From contig JBAYNS010000003.1 of NCBI GenBank assembly GCA_041678625.1, positions 1 through 27,976 of the forward strand: a stretch of 27,976 nucleotides of DNA, written 5' to 3'. The position numbers and the translations under genes were made by a program. This document shows, in pieces, positions 6,473 to 14,478 of this stretch (the stretch's first letter is position 1; each line of letters begins with the position of its first letter). This stretch comes from JBAYNS01 sp041678625 (lineage in GTDB: Bacteria > Patescibacteriota > Gracilibacteria > Peribacterales > Peribacteraceae). The notes under the pieces are model-generated. The model did no database searches, had not been told where the DNA came from, and saw only the letters and a program-made list of their open reading frames with translations.

Positions 6473-8146
6473 ATGCAGAAGGATTGCGCAAATTGCGGCT
6501 CAAAATTCGAAATTACCGATGATGATCTGCAGTACTACGAGAAGATATCCCCGATCATTAGCGAGAGAACGTATCAGATTCTGCCACCAACATACTGTCC
6601 TCAATGCCGCCAACAACGCAGGTACGCCATTCGTAATGAACGTAATTTATACAAAAGAAAGTGTGATTTTTGTAAAAAGGACATTCTTTCTATGTATTCA
6701 GCAGATAAGCCGTTTCCTGTGTATTGTCCTGAATGTTGGTGGAGTGACAAATGGCACGCAACACACTCAGCGCGTGATTTTGATTTCTCCAAGTCTTTCT
6801 TCGAGCAATTTGTAGAGCTACAAAAGGAGGTCCCTCGTATCAGTTTGTACCTTGTGAACTCGGAGAATTGTAATTACTGCAACTTCGTAGGTGATTGCAA
6901 GCGCTGTTATCTCTCCTTTGGGTCCGTGTACTCCGAAGACTGCTTGTACGGCTCAGCATATTATTCCAAGGATTGCGTAGATAACCTTGTCACACGTGAG
7001 TGCGAACTCTGCTACGAGTGCACGGATAGCAGAAAGCTCTATCAATGTCTTTTCTGTCAGGACTGCTACAACTCCAGTGATTTGCTGTATTGCTATGACA
7101 TGCAGGGATGTAGCGAGTGTATCGCGTGCGCCAGCCTGCGGAATAAGAAGTATCATATCGGGAATAAGCCTCTTTCTCAGGAGCAGTATGAAGCGATTCG
7201 TAAAGAGATTGACCTTTGCAATCTTGTGCACAGACAGAAGTGGCAGAAAGAGTTGAATCTTGTAAAACAAGCAGTTATTCACCATTATATGCCAAGTAGC
7301 AACGTACAGAATGTAAGCGGAACACACATTTATAATTCCAAAAACACGTTCCAGTCGTTCTTTGTTGATCGTTGCGAGGATTGTGCATATTGCATGCAGG
7401 TTGTTGATTTGAAAGATTGCCATGACAACAACTACACTGAAGAGAACGAATGTTGCAATGAGTATCTTGGTATGTACGGTGCAAAAAACACGCACTTCTC
7501 TACATTTTCCAGACACACATATGAAGTTTATTTTTCAGAATACTGTATAAACAGTAAGAACTGTTTTGGATGTGCTGGTATACGTGATCGTAACTACTGC
7601 ATTTTCAATAAAGAGTACTCCAAAGAGGAATATGAGAAATTAATTCCAAAGATTATCGAACACATGAAATCAACAGGGGAATTTGGTGAATTCTTCCCTG
7701 TGTCATTGAGTCCCTTTGCTTACAACGAAAGCGTTGCTCAAGAGTACTTTCCTCTTAGTAAAGAGGAGGTCTTCAAACGAGGATGGAAGTGGAGAGACCA
7801 GAAGGATGAGATGCCCAAAGTCGAGAAAATCATCCCTGCGGAGAAACTCCCTGACTCTATCGACGACATTCCCGACGACATTCTCAACTGGGCAATCGAA
7901 TGTGAAGCTACCCGTCGCCCTTTTCGCATCATCAAGCAGGAACTCGATTTCTACCGTCAGATGAAACTCCCCATCCCGCACTACCATCCTGACGAACGTC
8001 ACAAGCGCAGGATGATGCTCCGCAATCCCCGCAAGCTCTGGGATCGAACCTGCGCAAAGTGTAAAAAGGAGATTCAAACAACGTATTCTCCAGAAAGACC
8101 GGAGATGGTTTATTGTGAAGAGTGTTACTTGAAAGAGGTATACTAG
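6473..8146 (+). CDS. Cysteine-rich zinc-ribbon array protein CR4
   Basis: 557 residues and the clearest example of the family plan. The N-terminal module has four CxxC-type pairs: C5/C8, C42/C45 (CPQCR), C64/C67 (CDFC) and C85/C88 (YCPEC). The last C-terminal ribbon is C527/C530 with C548/C551. The N ribbon CDFCKK...VYCPEC and the C ribbon CAKCKK...VYCEEC have the same 17-residue spacing and about 13 of 26 identical residues, so the two ends are homologous. The central repeats end in CASLRNKKYHIGNKPLSQEQY and CAGIRDRNYCIFNKEYSKEEY. The frame is open upstream to 6218, inside CR3, but the start at 6473 is preferred: MQKDCANC matches the paralogs, and AAGGAGGT in the CR3 tail lies about 16 bases upstream. 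No signal peptide; function unknown. Confidence 0.9.
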   Translation: MQKDCANCGSKFEITDDDLQYYEKISPIISERTYQILPPTYCPQCRQQRRYAIRNERNLYKRKCDFCKKDILSMYSADKPFPVYCPECWWSDKWHATHSARDFDFSKSFFEQFVELQKEVPRISLYLVNSENCNYCNFVGDCKRCYLSFGSVYSEDCLYGSAYYSKDCVDNLVTRECELCYECTDSRKLYQCLFCQDCYNSSDLLYCYDMQGCSECIACASLRNKKYHIGNKPLSQEQYEAIRKEIDLCNLVHRQKWQKELNLVKQAVIHHYMPSSNVQNVSGTHIYNSKNTFQSFFVDRCEDCAYCMQVVDLKDCHDNNYTEENECCNEYLGMYGAKNTHFSTFSRHTYEVYFSEYCINSKNCFGCAGIRDRNYCIFNKEYSKEEYEKLIPKIIEHMKSTGEFGEFFPVSLSPFAYNESVAQEYFPLSKEEVFKRGWKWRDQKDEMPKVEKIIPAEKLPDSIDDIPDDILNWAIECEATRRPFRIIKQELDFYRQMKLPIPHYHPDERHKRRMMLRNPRKLWDRTCAKCKKEIQTTYSPERPEMVYCEECYLKEVY

Positions 8147-8199
8147 TGGTCAGTGGTTAGAAGGCAGTGGCCAGTATAATGCCCATCTGACTGACCACT
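8145..8199. repeat. Inverted repeat of GGTCAGTG-type blocks between CR4 and CR5
   Basis: AGTGGTCAGT (8145-8154) and ACTGACCACT (8190-8199) are perfect 10-base inverted arms. Further CAGTGG and CCACTGGTCACTG blocks inside and beside them could allow alternative pairings. The left arm begins within the CR4 stop codon. It could form an RNA hairpin separating CR4 from CR5, or be a small dispersed repeat; no T-tract follows, so a classical terminator is unlikely. This is the only sizeable gap (78 bases) within the CR2-CR6 run. Confidence 0.6.
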
Positions 8200-8224
8200 G
8201 GTCACTGATTGCTGGTTACTCTCT

Positions 8225-9940
8225 ATGAAAAAACCCTGTACCAACTGTAGTGCCACATTTGAAGTCACTGATGACGATCTCGAGTTTTTGCAAAAAATAT
8301 CGCCAGTGTTTGGTGATAAAAAATACATCATGCCACCACCGGCTTGCTGTCCTGATTGCCGCCAGCAGCTCAGGCTTTTATGGCGTAATGAACGCAAGCT
8401 TTACAATCGAACATGTGATCTGTGCAAGAAATCCATAGTTTCCATGTATCCGCAGGAAAGGAAGTTTCCCGTCTACTGCACGGAGTGTTGGTGGTCAGAT
8501 AGCTGGGATTCCAGAGACTTTGGTCGAGATGTAGATTTCGAACGGCCTTTCTTTGAACAGATGAAGGAACTTCAAAATGTAGTACCTCGTCTTGCGCTCA
8601 ACGTGATCAACAATGAGAACTCGGAATTCATCAATCATTCAGGTTCAAACAAAAACTGCTACCTGATCTTCGCAGCAGAGTTCAATGAAGATTGCTTGTA
8701 CGGTTATCAGGTAATCAAATCTACCGATTGCATCGACACTTGTGATTGCACAGAGTCAAACTACTGTTATGAAGTGATTGATGTGGACAAATGTCATTCT
8801 CTTTTCTTTTCGCAGAATTGCACAAGTTGTTCCTCAAGTTCTTTTCTTTTTGATTGTAAGGGCTGCACAGATTGTCTTCTTTCCACGAATCTGCGCAACA
8901 AGAGATATTTCATCAGAAATCGTGAGTATTCCAAGGAAGAGTATCAGCGGATAAAACAGGAAATCATGGAAAAGATTGCGAATGGAAATTTGGATGATCT
9001 TTTAAAGGAATTTGAACAATTGAAAGAACATGGAATACGTCGCGCACTGGAGGTGGTTAGTTGTGAAAATGTTACGGGTGACTACATCAAGAACTCCCGC
9101 AATCTCCGAAACTGTTTTGACGTGTCCTACGGAGAGGATTGCGCTTACATCTTCACAGGATTCCACATAAAGGATTTGATGGACGTATGCCACACCACTG
9201 ACGCAGAACTTGGATACGATGCCTTAAGCCTTGGCTATGGCTCGTACAACACGATCTTCACACATGGATCTTGGGGATCAACCAACCTCATTTACTGCGA
9301 TATCATTCAAACAGGATCCAATATGTGCGGATGTGTGTGCATGAAACCTGCTAAGTATTGCATTCTGAACAAGCAATACACACAGGAAGAATATGAAGAG
9401 CTTGTTCCGAAAGTAATTGAGCTTATGCGGAAGACCCCACTTCGCTCTACCTCGGGGAGCTCCGCGGGGTGCGAATGGGGTGCATTCTTTCCTGCGGGAT
9501 TCTCGCCATTTGCGTACAACGAAACAACAGCGCAGATGTATTTTCCACTTACGAAATCTGAAGCACAAGAAAAAGGATTTCCTTGGAGAGATGAGCAGGA
9601 CGAAAAGCTCAATGTAGAGAAGACCATTCCGGCTCATAAATTACCTGCCGCAATTGATGATATTCCCGATGATATTCTCAACTGGGCAATCATCTGTAAA
9701 TCCTCCGGCCGGCCATTCAGAATTGTAAAGCGGGAACTGGAGTTCTATCGCTCCCATCGTCTTCCTGTGCCGCATATACATCCTGATGAGCGGCATGTTC
9801 GGCGCATGATCCAAAAAAATCCCCGTAAGCTCTGGGAACGTGAATGTAGCAAGTGTCAGAAGAAAATCCAGACGAGTTATTCACCCGAGAGACCCGAGAA
9901 AGTTTATTGTGAAGAATGCTATCTGAAAGAGGTATACTGA
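8225..9940 (+). CDS. Cysteine-rich zinc-ribbon array protein CR5 (with in-frame insert)
   Basis: 571 residues, the longest member. The N-terminal module is complete: C5/C8, C42/C45, C64/C67, C85/C88 (YCTEC, then WW). The first repeat ends in LSTNLRNKRYFIRNREYSKEEY, the second in CVCMKPAKYCILNKQYTQEEY. Where most paralogs read MKKTGEWGEFFP or similar, CR5 reads MRKT-PLRSTSGSSAGC-EWGAFFP, a net gain of 11 residues encoded by a GC-rich semi-palindromic segment (about 9431-9480) also found in CR7. The C-terminal first ribbon is degenerate (ICKSSGRPF, HPDERH); the last is intact (CSKC...YCEEC). The start at 8225 aligns with the family; no Shine-Dalgarno is visible. Confidence 0.9.
   Translation: MKKPCTNCSATFEVTDDDLEFLQKISPVFGDKKYIMPPPACCPDCRQQLRLLWRNERKLYNRTCDLCKKSIVSMYPQERKFPVYCTECWWSDSWDSRDFGRDVDFERPFFEQMKELQNVVPRLALNVINNENSEFINHSGSNKNCYLIFAAEFNEDCLYGYQVIKSTDCIDTCDCTESNYCYEVIDVDKCHSLFFSQNCTSCSSSSFLFDCKGCTDCLLSTNLRNKRYFIRNREYSKEEYQRIKQEIMEKIANGNLDDLLKEFEQLKEHGIRRALEVVSCENVTGDYIKNSRNLRNCFDVSYGEDCAYIFTGFHIKDLMDVCHTTDAELGYDALSLGYGSYNTIFTHGSWGSTNLIYCDIIQTGSNMCGCVCMKPAKYCILNKQYTQEEYEELVPKVIELMRKTPLRSTSGSSAGCEWGAFFPAGFSPFAYNETTAQMYFPLTKSEAQEKGFPWRDEQDEKLNVEKTIPAHKLPAAIDDIPDDILNWAIICKSSGRPFRIVKRELEFYRSHRLPVPHIHPDERHVRRMIQKNPRKLWERECSKCQKKIQTSYSPERPEKVYCEECYLKEVY
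9431..9480 (+). repeat. In-frame GC-rich palindrome-like insert in CR5
   Basis: Fifty bases from AAGACCCCACTTCGCT to GAATGGGG, 44 of 50 identical to 13721-13770 in CR7. The added part is flanked by ACCCC and GGGGT, and the segment contains GGAGCTCC. It adds 11 residues in frame at the same place in both proteins and is absent from the other seven paralogs, which makes it resemble the protein-coding palindromic elements known from Rickettsia. The other reading is a shared inherited loop spread by gene conversion. Confidence 0.55.
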
Positions 9941-9947
9941 TGCGCTA

Positions 9948-9971
9948 ATGCTTCGGTTATACTCAGTATAA
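9948..9971 (+). promoter_or_regulatory. Conserved 24-base leader before CR6
   Basis: ATGCTTCGGTTATACTCAGT followed by ATAA and the ATG of CR6. One base differs from the CR3 leader. It carries the -10-like TATACT about 12 bases before the start codon and no Shine-Dalgarno. Confidence 0.45.
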
Positions 9972-11642
9972 ATGCAGAAAACGTGTGCCCAGTGTTCCAC
10001 CGGCTTCGAGGTAACTCCAGATGAAACGAATTTTCTGGAAAGAATCTCTCCTGTCTTCCAGGGAAAGAAATCCCTGATTCCTCCTCCAACGCTGTGTCCT
10101 GATTGCAGGCTCCAGCGTCGCCTTGCACATCGCAACGAGCGAACACTATTCCATCGTGCGTGCGACCTGACGGGAAATGATATTATTTCGGTGCATGCGC
10201 CTGGAAAGGATTTTGTGATCTACGGAAAAGAAGCATGGTGGAGCGATCGATGGGATCCAACAGAGTACGGACGGGACTATGACTTCAACCGACCGTTCTT
10301 CGAACAATTTGCTGATTTGCAGCATGTGGTACCGCGCATGTCGTTGCAGCAGGAACACAATGAAAATAGTGATTACACCAGTAACGTGTCACACCTGAAG
10401 AATTGTTACTTGCTCTTCTCTGCGGATTACAATCGCGATTGTTGTTATGGTATTTGGGTAGAGCGCAGCAGAGATTGTTTCGACGATCTCATTATTGATG
10501 AATGCGAGCAAACATACGAATCCATTTTTTCGAACAAAATCTATAACTCATGCTTCATTTACTTCTCATCACAATGTCGCGACAGCGCGTTCTTGCGGGA
10601 CTGTCGCAGTTGTTCTGATTGCTTCATGTGCTGGGGGTTGAGGGGGAAGCAGTACTGCATCGCAAACGTGCAGTACTCCAAGGATGAATGCTTCCCGAAG
10701 CGCGCTGAGTTCCCCCTCTCTTCTTACAAGAATTTGCAGGCGTGCAAACAGCGCTTTGATGTGTTGCTTAAAGATGCTATTCAGCCATTCATGTGCAAGC
10801 ACGGCAGGGTGATTGATTCCACCGGCGACTTCCTCACTGATACGCAGAATTGCCAGAACTGCTATGAGCTCTCCTTCGCTAAGGACTGTAGGAATACCAT
10901 TGGTTTCCAGATCAAAGACGCGTACGACTGCACGTACGTGAGTGGGGAGTTTGCTTACGAGAGTTGCGAATGTTTCCCAACACCATCACGCTCCGCGTTC
11001 AATCTCAACAGTTACACGGGAAGCAATCTCCTCTACTGCGACCTGTGCATGAATAACTGTCAGAACCTTTTTGGATGTGTCGGGATGAAAAAAGCGCAGT
11101 ACTGCATCCTCAACAAACAGTATGCGAAAGAGAAATACGAAGAGCTCGTGCCAAAAATCATCGAGCACATGCAATCCACAAAGGAGTTCGGTGAATTCTT
11201 TCCGATAGAACTCTCACCATTTGGCTACAACATCTCGGAAGCGAACCAGTATTTCCCGTTAAAAAAAGAAGTTGTTCTCAGTAATCAATGGCGTTGGCAG
11301 GCAGAAGTGCTGAGCAACAAACCAAATGTGACTGCGAAGGAGATTCCAGATAGCATCAACGATGTAGAGGAGGCTATTTGTGACCATGTGTTGGCATGCG
11401 AGGTCACCGGTAAGCCTTATAAGATTATTCCACAGGAACTGAAGTTCTACCGTGCTATGGGGATTCCTATTCCACGTCGTTGCCCCGACCAGAGACACGC
11501 GGATCGTTTAACAATCCGGAACCCCCGTAAGCTCTGGAAGCGCGAGTGTGATAAGTGCCAGAAAGAGATCCAGACAACCTATTCACCAGAGAGACCGGAG
11601 AAAGTCTATTGCGAAGAGTGCTACTTGAAGAAAGTCTACTAA
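9972..11642 (+). CDS. Cysteine-rich zinc-ribbon array protein CR6
   Basis: 556 residues. The N-terminal ribbon is C5/C8 with C42/C45 (LCPDCR). The second is reduced to CDLTGN and a cysteine-free WWSD region, then YGRDYDFNRPFFEQF. The first repeat ends in CWGLRGKQYCIANVQYSKDE, where the usual KEEY is broken by CFPKRAEF. The second ends in CVGMKKAQYCILNKQYAKEKY. The C-terminal module is partly ancestral: CEVTGKPYKIIPQELKFYRA followed by RRCPDQRH retains one cysteine of the CPDCR pair, unlike the HPDER form of CR1, CR2, CR4 and CR5. The last ribbon is intact (CDKC...YCEEC). It is the last gene before the convergent second regulator; the two stop codons are directly adjacent, with no room for a separate terminator. 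Confidence 0.9.
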   Translation: MQKTCAQCSTGFEVTPDETNFLERISPVFQGKKSLIPPPTLCPDCRLQRRLAHRNERTLFHRACDLTGNDIISVHAPGKDFVIYGKEAWWSDRWDPTEYGRDYDFNRPFFEQFADLQHVVPRMSLQQEHNENSDYTSNVSHLKNCYLLFSADYNRDCCYGIWVERSRDCFDDLIIDECEQTYESIFSNKIYNSCFIYFSSQCRDSAFLRDCRSCSDCFMCWGLRGKQYCIANVQYSKDECFPKRAEFPLSSYKNLQACKQRFDVLLKDAIQPFMCKHGRVIDSTGDFLTDTQNCQNCYELSFAKDCRNTIGFQIKDAYDCTYVSGEFAYESCECFPTPSRSAFNLNSYTGSNLLYCDLCMNNCQNLFGCVGMKKAQYCILNKQYAKEKYEELVPKIIEHMQSTKEFGEFFPIELSPFGYNISEANQYFPLKKEVVLSNQWRWQAEVLSNKPNVTAKEIPDSINDVEEAICDHVLACEVTGKPYKIIPQELKFYRAMGIPIPRRCPDQRHADRLTIRNPRKLWKRECDKCQKEIQTTYSPERPEKVYCEECYLKKVY

Positions 11643-12404
11643 TTACTTTGCCACAAACGCTGTTGCTCCCAGCCACGCTAACTGGAAGATGGCACGCTGC
11701 GTATTGGCGTACACTTTGCTCTCCAGAATCATGCCGAGCAGTTCATTGGGATTAAGGGATATGATGGCAACTTTATCGCCGTAGATATTAATCTCGTACT
11801 CAAAAGGATATTCCTTTGGATTTACAAAGAGGATTTCTACCAAATGAGGATCGAAGTTTTGCGGATAGTACGTACGCAAGTACTTTAGGGCTTCGGGCAG
11901 GTGAGGGGAGAGCATGCGTGTTTTAATGCCTTTGGCAATTTTTCTTTTAGCGTAATCACGAAGGTATTCTGCCGAGACCACTTTTGGGAGTGCGGCAAGA
12001 TTGGTATAGCCCAGCATTTCCGCTTGAGCTGTCAGTGTATCTTCAAAGATATTTTTGATACCTTCAATTCCTTCGTAGTATTCAATTTTTGGCTTATAGG
12101 CCAATGTGTTCGTCAGAGATTCCAGTTCCGGTAAGAGGTCTTGGGCTATGCGCAGTTTTTCTTCCTGTTTCTGCACGATGATTTCCGGACTGGTCACCGC
12201 GTAGTGTTTGATTTTGTTCTTCGAAAATGCACTGACCAAACCTTTTCGCGTTAGGTCATCAAGAATCTTGTAGCACACAACCCGGTGAATTTTTGCCTTC
12301 TTCGCAATAGCGCTCACATAGGAACCACCGAGCTCGAGGACCGCAAGGTACACGTGTGCTTCTTCTTCACTGAGGCCGAGTTCAGAGAGCGCATGAGTCA
12401 GCAT
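11643..12404 (-). CDS. TrmB-family transcriptional regulator 2
   Basis: 253 residues on the minus strand. Residues 1-75 are a clear TrmB winged helix: ALSELGLSEEEAHVYLAVLE, then AKKAKIHRVVCYKILDDLTR with KGLVSAF. A coiled stretch (QKQEEKLRIAQDLLPELESL) leads into a C-terminal domain of the kind seen in short TrmB-like proteins (YYEGIEGIKNIFEDTL, then INIYGDKVAIISLNPNELLG). It is divergent from CR7 and convergent with CR6. A palindrome with TTTACTA arms lies just upstream of its start, suggesting control of itself and possibly of CR7. It is more typical of the family than regulator 1. Confidence 0.88.
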   Translation of the reverse strand: MLTHALSELGLSEEEAHVYLAVLELGGSYVSAIAKKAKIHRVVCYKILDDLTRKGLVSAFSKNKIKHYAVTSPEIIVQKQEEKLRIAQDLLPELESLTNTLAYKPKIEYYEGIEGIKNIFEDTLTAQAEMLGYTNLAALPKVVSAEYLRDYAKRKIAKGIKTRMLSPHLPEALKYLRTYYPQNFDPHLVEILFVNPKEYPFEYEINIYGDKVAIISLNPNELLGMILESKVYANTQRAIFQLAWLGATAFVAK

Positions 12405-12415
12405 GTTGTAATAGA

Positions 12416-12441
12416 TTTACTACACTTAATTTTATAGTAAA
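12416..12441. promoter_or_regulatory. Inverted repeat, candidate operator of regulator 2 / CR7
   Basis: TTTACTA (12416-12422) and TAGTAAA (12435-12441) are perfect 7-base arms 12 bases apart, about 12-37 bases upstream of the regulator 2 start codon. On the minus strand, TATAAA inside the palindrome with TTGTTG 18 bases earlier could be its promoter, so binding would block it. The position in the divergent intergenic region fits autoregulation and possible control of CR7. Confidence 0.5.
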
Positions 12442-12544
12442 AATGCCAATAAAGCAACAAATATCGCAAGTATATTATTAACTGTATTGACTACAATACA
12501 CAATAACTATAGGGTTTATGTCAACGTATTCTTTCCTCCCATAC

Positions 12545-14227
12545 ATGTCTTCATGCATTCGTTGCCAATCGGCTTTCACCATCCATCCTCAGGAAAAGTC
12601 GTTCCTGCAACACATTCACTTGCCCGATCCGGTTCTGTGTCCCGCGTGCCGTATGCAGGGGCGCTTTGCCTTCCGGAACGAACGGCGTCTTTACCACCGC
12701 AAGTGTGATCTAACAGGAAAGCAGATTATCTCGATCTATCCACCGGATAGTCCCTATAAGATTTATGACCAACATGAATGGTGGTCGGATAAATGGGATG
12801 CTACGCAATACGGAAGAGATTTTGATTTCAATCGGCCGTTCTTTGAACAAATGAACGAATTAATGATGGATGCTCCGAAGATTTCCGTCTTCACATCCAA
12901 CAACGTGAACAGCGACTACACGAATGGTGCGCAGCAAGACAAAAACTGTTACATGATTTTCGTGAGTGACCACAATGAGGATTGCTATTACTCGTATGGC
13001 ATTGATAGCTGTAAGGATTGTATGGAGTGCTTGAACTGTTTCGAATGTAGTCTCTGCGCGGAATGTATCGATTGTTCAAATTCTTACATGCTTGCCCACT
13101 GCGAGAAGACTCATAACTCTTCCGAGAGCTACTTCCTTTCGGACTGCAAGGATTGCAAAAACTGCTTCGGATGCTTTGGATTACGCAATAAACAGTACTG
13201 TATTTTCAACGAAGAACATTCCAAAGAGGAGTACGAGAAAAAGCTGACTGAACTCAATACAGGAAGCTGGCGCGCTCTCCAATCGGTCAAAGACATCATT
13301 TTGCGTAAACAAATGGCACAGCAAATCCATCAGCATTACGACGGAAATCGCAATGAAAACGTTACAGGGGACCACATTGTGAACTGCAAAAACTGTGTGG
13401 AATGCTACGACAGCGCAGATCTGGAGGATTGCGGGTACCTTATCTTCAGCTTTAAATCACGGGATTGCTACGATGGACATGTTGTCGTAGACAACTGCGA
13501 GCTCTGCTACGGGACGATCAGCACCATTAGTCAGTACAACACGCAGTTTACGTTCGTAAGCTTCTTTTCTAAGGATTCCATGTATTTAGACCACTGCCAA
13601 CACTGTCGCGATTGCTTTGGATGTTCAGCGCTTCAGAAGAAGCAGTACTGCATTCTCAACAAGCAGTACACCAAGGAGGAGTACGAGGCGCTACGCAAAA
13701 AGATTGAGGAGCACATGAGAAAGACCCCACTTCGCTTTCCTGCGGAGAGCTCCGCGGGGTGTGAATGGGGTCAGCCATTTCCGCCAGAGCTCAGTCCGTT
13801 TGGCTACAACGACACGGTTGCGCAAGAATATTTCCCCCTGGCCAAAGATGAAGTCCTCAAGATGGGTTGGAAGTGGCAAGACGATAGCGAGAGTCATCAC
13901 TTTGATTACCAGGGTCCCGCAACGGAATTGCCGGATGATATTGCAGATATCCCAAAGGACATCACAGAGAAGATCTTAACGTGTGAACGTTCAGGCAAAC
14001 CATACAAGGTAATACCTCAAGAGGTACACATGTATAAGCTGCACAAATTACCTCTTCCTCGGTACTGTTTTGATGAGCGCCACCTTGATCGCATCCGCAA
14101 GAGAAATCCTCGCAAGCTCTGGGAGCGTAACTGCCAGAAGTGTGAAGCAAAGATCATGACATCTTTTGCTCCAGAGCGACCAGAGAAAGTGTATTGCGAA
14201 GATTGCTATATTAAGGAAATTTATTAA
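12545..14227 (+). CDS. Cysteine-rich zinc-ribbon array protein CR7 (with in-frame insert)
   Basis: 560 residues from the ATG at 12545, chosen because MSSCIRCQSAF aligns with CR8 (MSNCKKCQASF); an in-frame ATG at 12518 would add nine residues. The N ribbon is C4/C7 with C32/C35 (LCPACR), with a shortened loop between; the second ribbon is reduced to CDLTGK. The repeats show the internal duplication best: NCFGCFGLRNKQYCIFN near residue 205 and DCFGCSALQKKQYCILN near residue 356. It carries the 11-residue insert TPLRFPAESSAGCEWG shared with CR5. The C-terminal module has CERSGKPYKVIPQE and YCFDERH, then an intact CQKC...YCEDC. The 74 bases at 14102-14175 are identical to CR8. It heads the second group (CR7-CR9), divergent from regulator 2. 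Confidence 0.9.
   Translation: MSSCIRCQSAFTIHPQEKSFLQHIHLPDPVLCPACRMQGRFAFRNERRLYHRKCDLTGKQIISIYPPDSPYKIYDQHEWWSDKWDATQYGRDFDFNRPFFEQMNELMMDAPKISVFTSNNVNSDYTNGAQQDKNCYMIFVSDHNEDCYYSYGIDSCKDCMECLNCFECSLCAECIDCSNSYMLAHCEKTHNSSESYFLSDCKDCKNCFGCFGLRNKQYCIFNEEHSKEEYEKKLTELNTGSWRALQSVKDIILRKQMAQQIHQHYDGNRNENVTGDHIVNCKNCVECYDSADLEDCGYLIFSFKSRDCYDGHVVVDNCELCYGTISTISQYNTQFTFVSFFSKDSMYLDHCQHCRDCFGCSALQKKQYCILNKQYTKEEYEALRKKIEEHMRKTPLRFPAESSAGCEWGQPFPPELSPFGYNDTVAQEYFPLAKDEVLKMGWKWQDDSESHHFDYQGPATELPDDIADIPKDITEKILTCERSGKPYKVIPQEVHMYKLHKLPLPRYCFDERHLDRIRKRNPRKLWERNCQKCEAKIMTSFAPERPEKVYCEDCYIKEIY
13721..13770 (+). repeat. In-frame GC-rich palindrome-like insert in CR7
   Basis: The second copy of the 50-base segment at 9431-9480 in CR5, with six mismatches. 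It encodes KTPLRFPAESSAGCEWG in frame, between the IEEHMR helix and the FFP-type linker. The ends CCCCACTTCGCT and AGCTCCGCGGGG are the best-kept parts; most differences fall in the middle. Confidence 0.55.
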
Positions 14228-14241
14228 TTACCCTCTCTAAG

Positions 14242-14433
14242 ATGATTAATTCTAATACTAGAGAAGCAAAACCTGACTTTGATATTACAATCCCAGAAAC
14301 AGGCAATGCACAAGAACAATCTGTACAACAATCAGAGCCGTGGCAACAAATACTCTTTGAAGCTCAGGGTGGAGTATGGACAATAACACGAGGTTTGCAG
14401 AGGCATGGAAAACGCTATAGACAAGGAGTGTAG
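14242..14433 (+). CDS. Small hypothetical protein between CR7 and CR8
   Basis: A 63-residue frame starting MINSNTREAKPDFD 14 bases after the CR7 stop and ending RHGKRYRQGV. It is acidic at the N-terminus and basic at the C-terminus, with one stretch (PWQQILFEAQGGVWTITRGL) that could be a small folded unit. It is not related to the array proteins and has no cysteine. Only CTCTCTAAG precedes the ATG, so there is no clear ribosome site. It may be a chance frame. The 45 bases between it and CR8 hold only a weak AGCTT/AAGCT hairpin. Confidence 0.3.
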   Translation: MINSNTREAKPDFDITIPETGNAQEQSVQQSEPWQQILFEAQGGVWTITRGLQRHGKRYRQGV

Positions 14434-14478
14434 TTAGGTCTTCACTGCAAGCTTCAAAAAGCTGTAAGCTATCAATAA

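Noticed and set aside
12518..12544. Nine-residue N-terminal extension of CR7 (MSTYSFLPY)
   Set aside because: CR8 and the other paralogs start at the first CxxC. The extension has no counterpart and no ribosome site, so the ATG at 12545 is preferred, though not proven.
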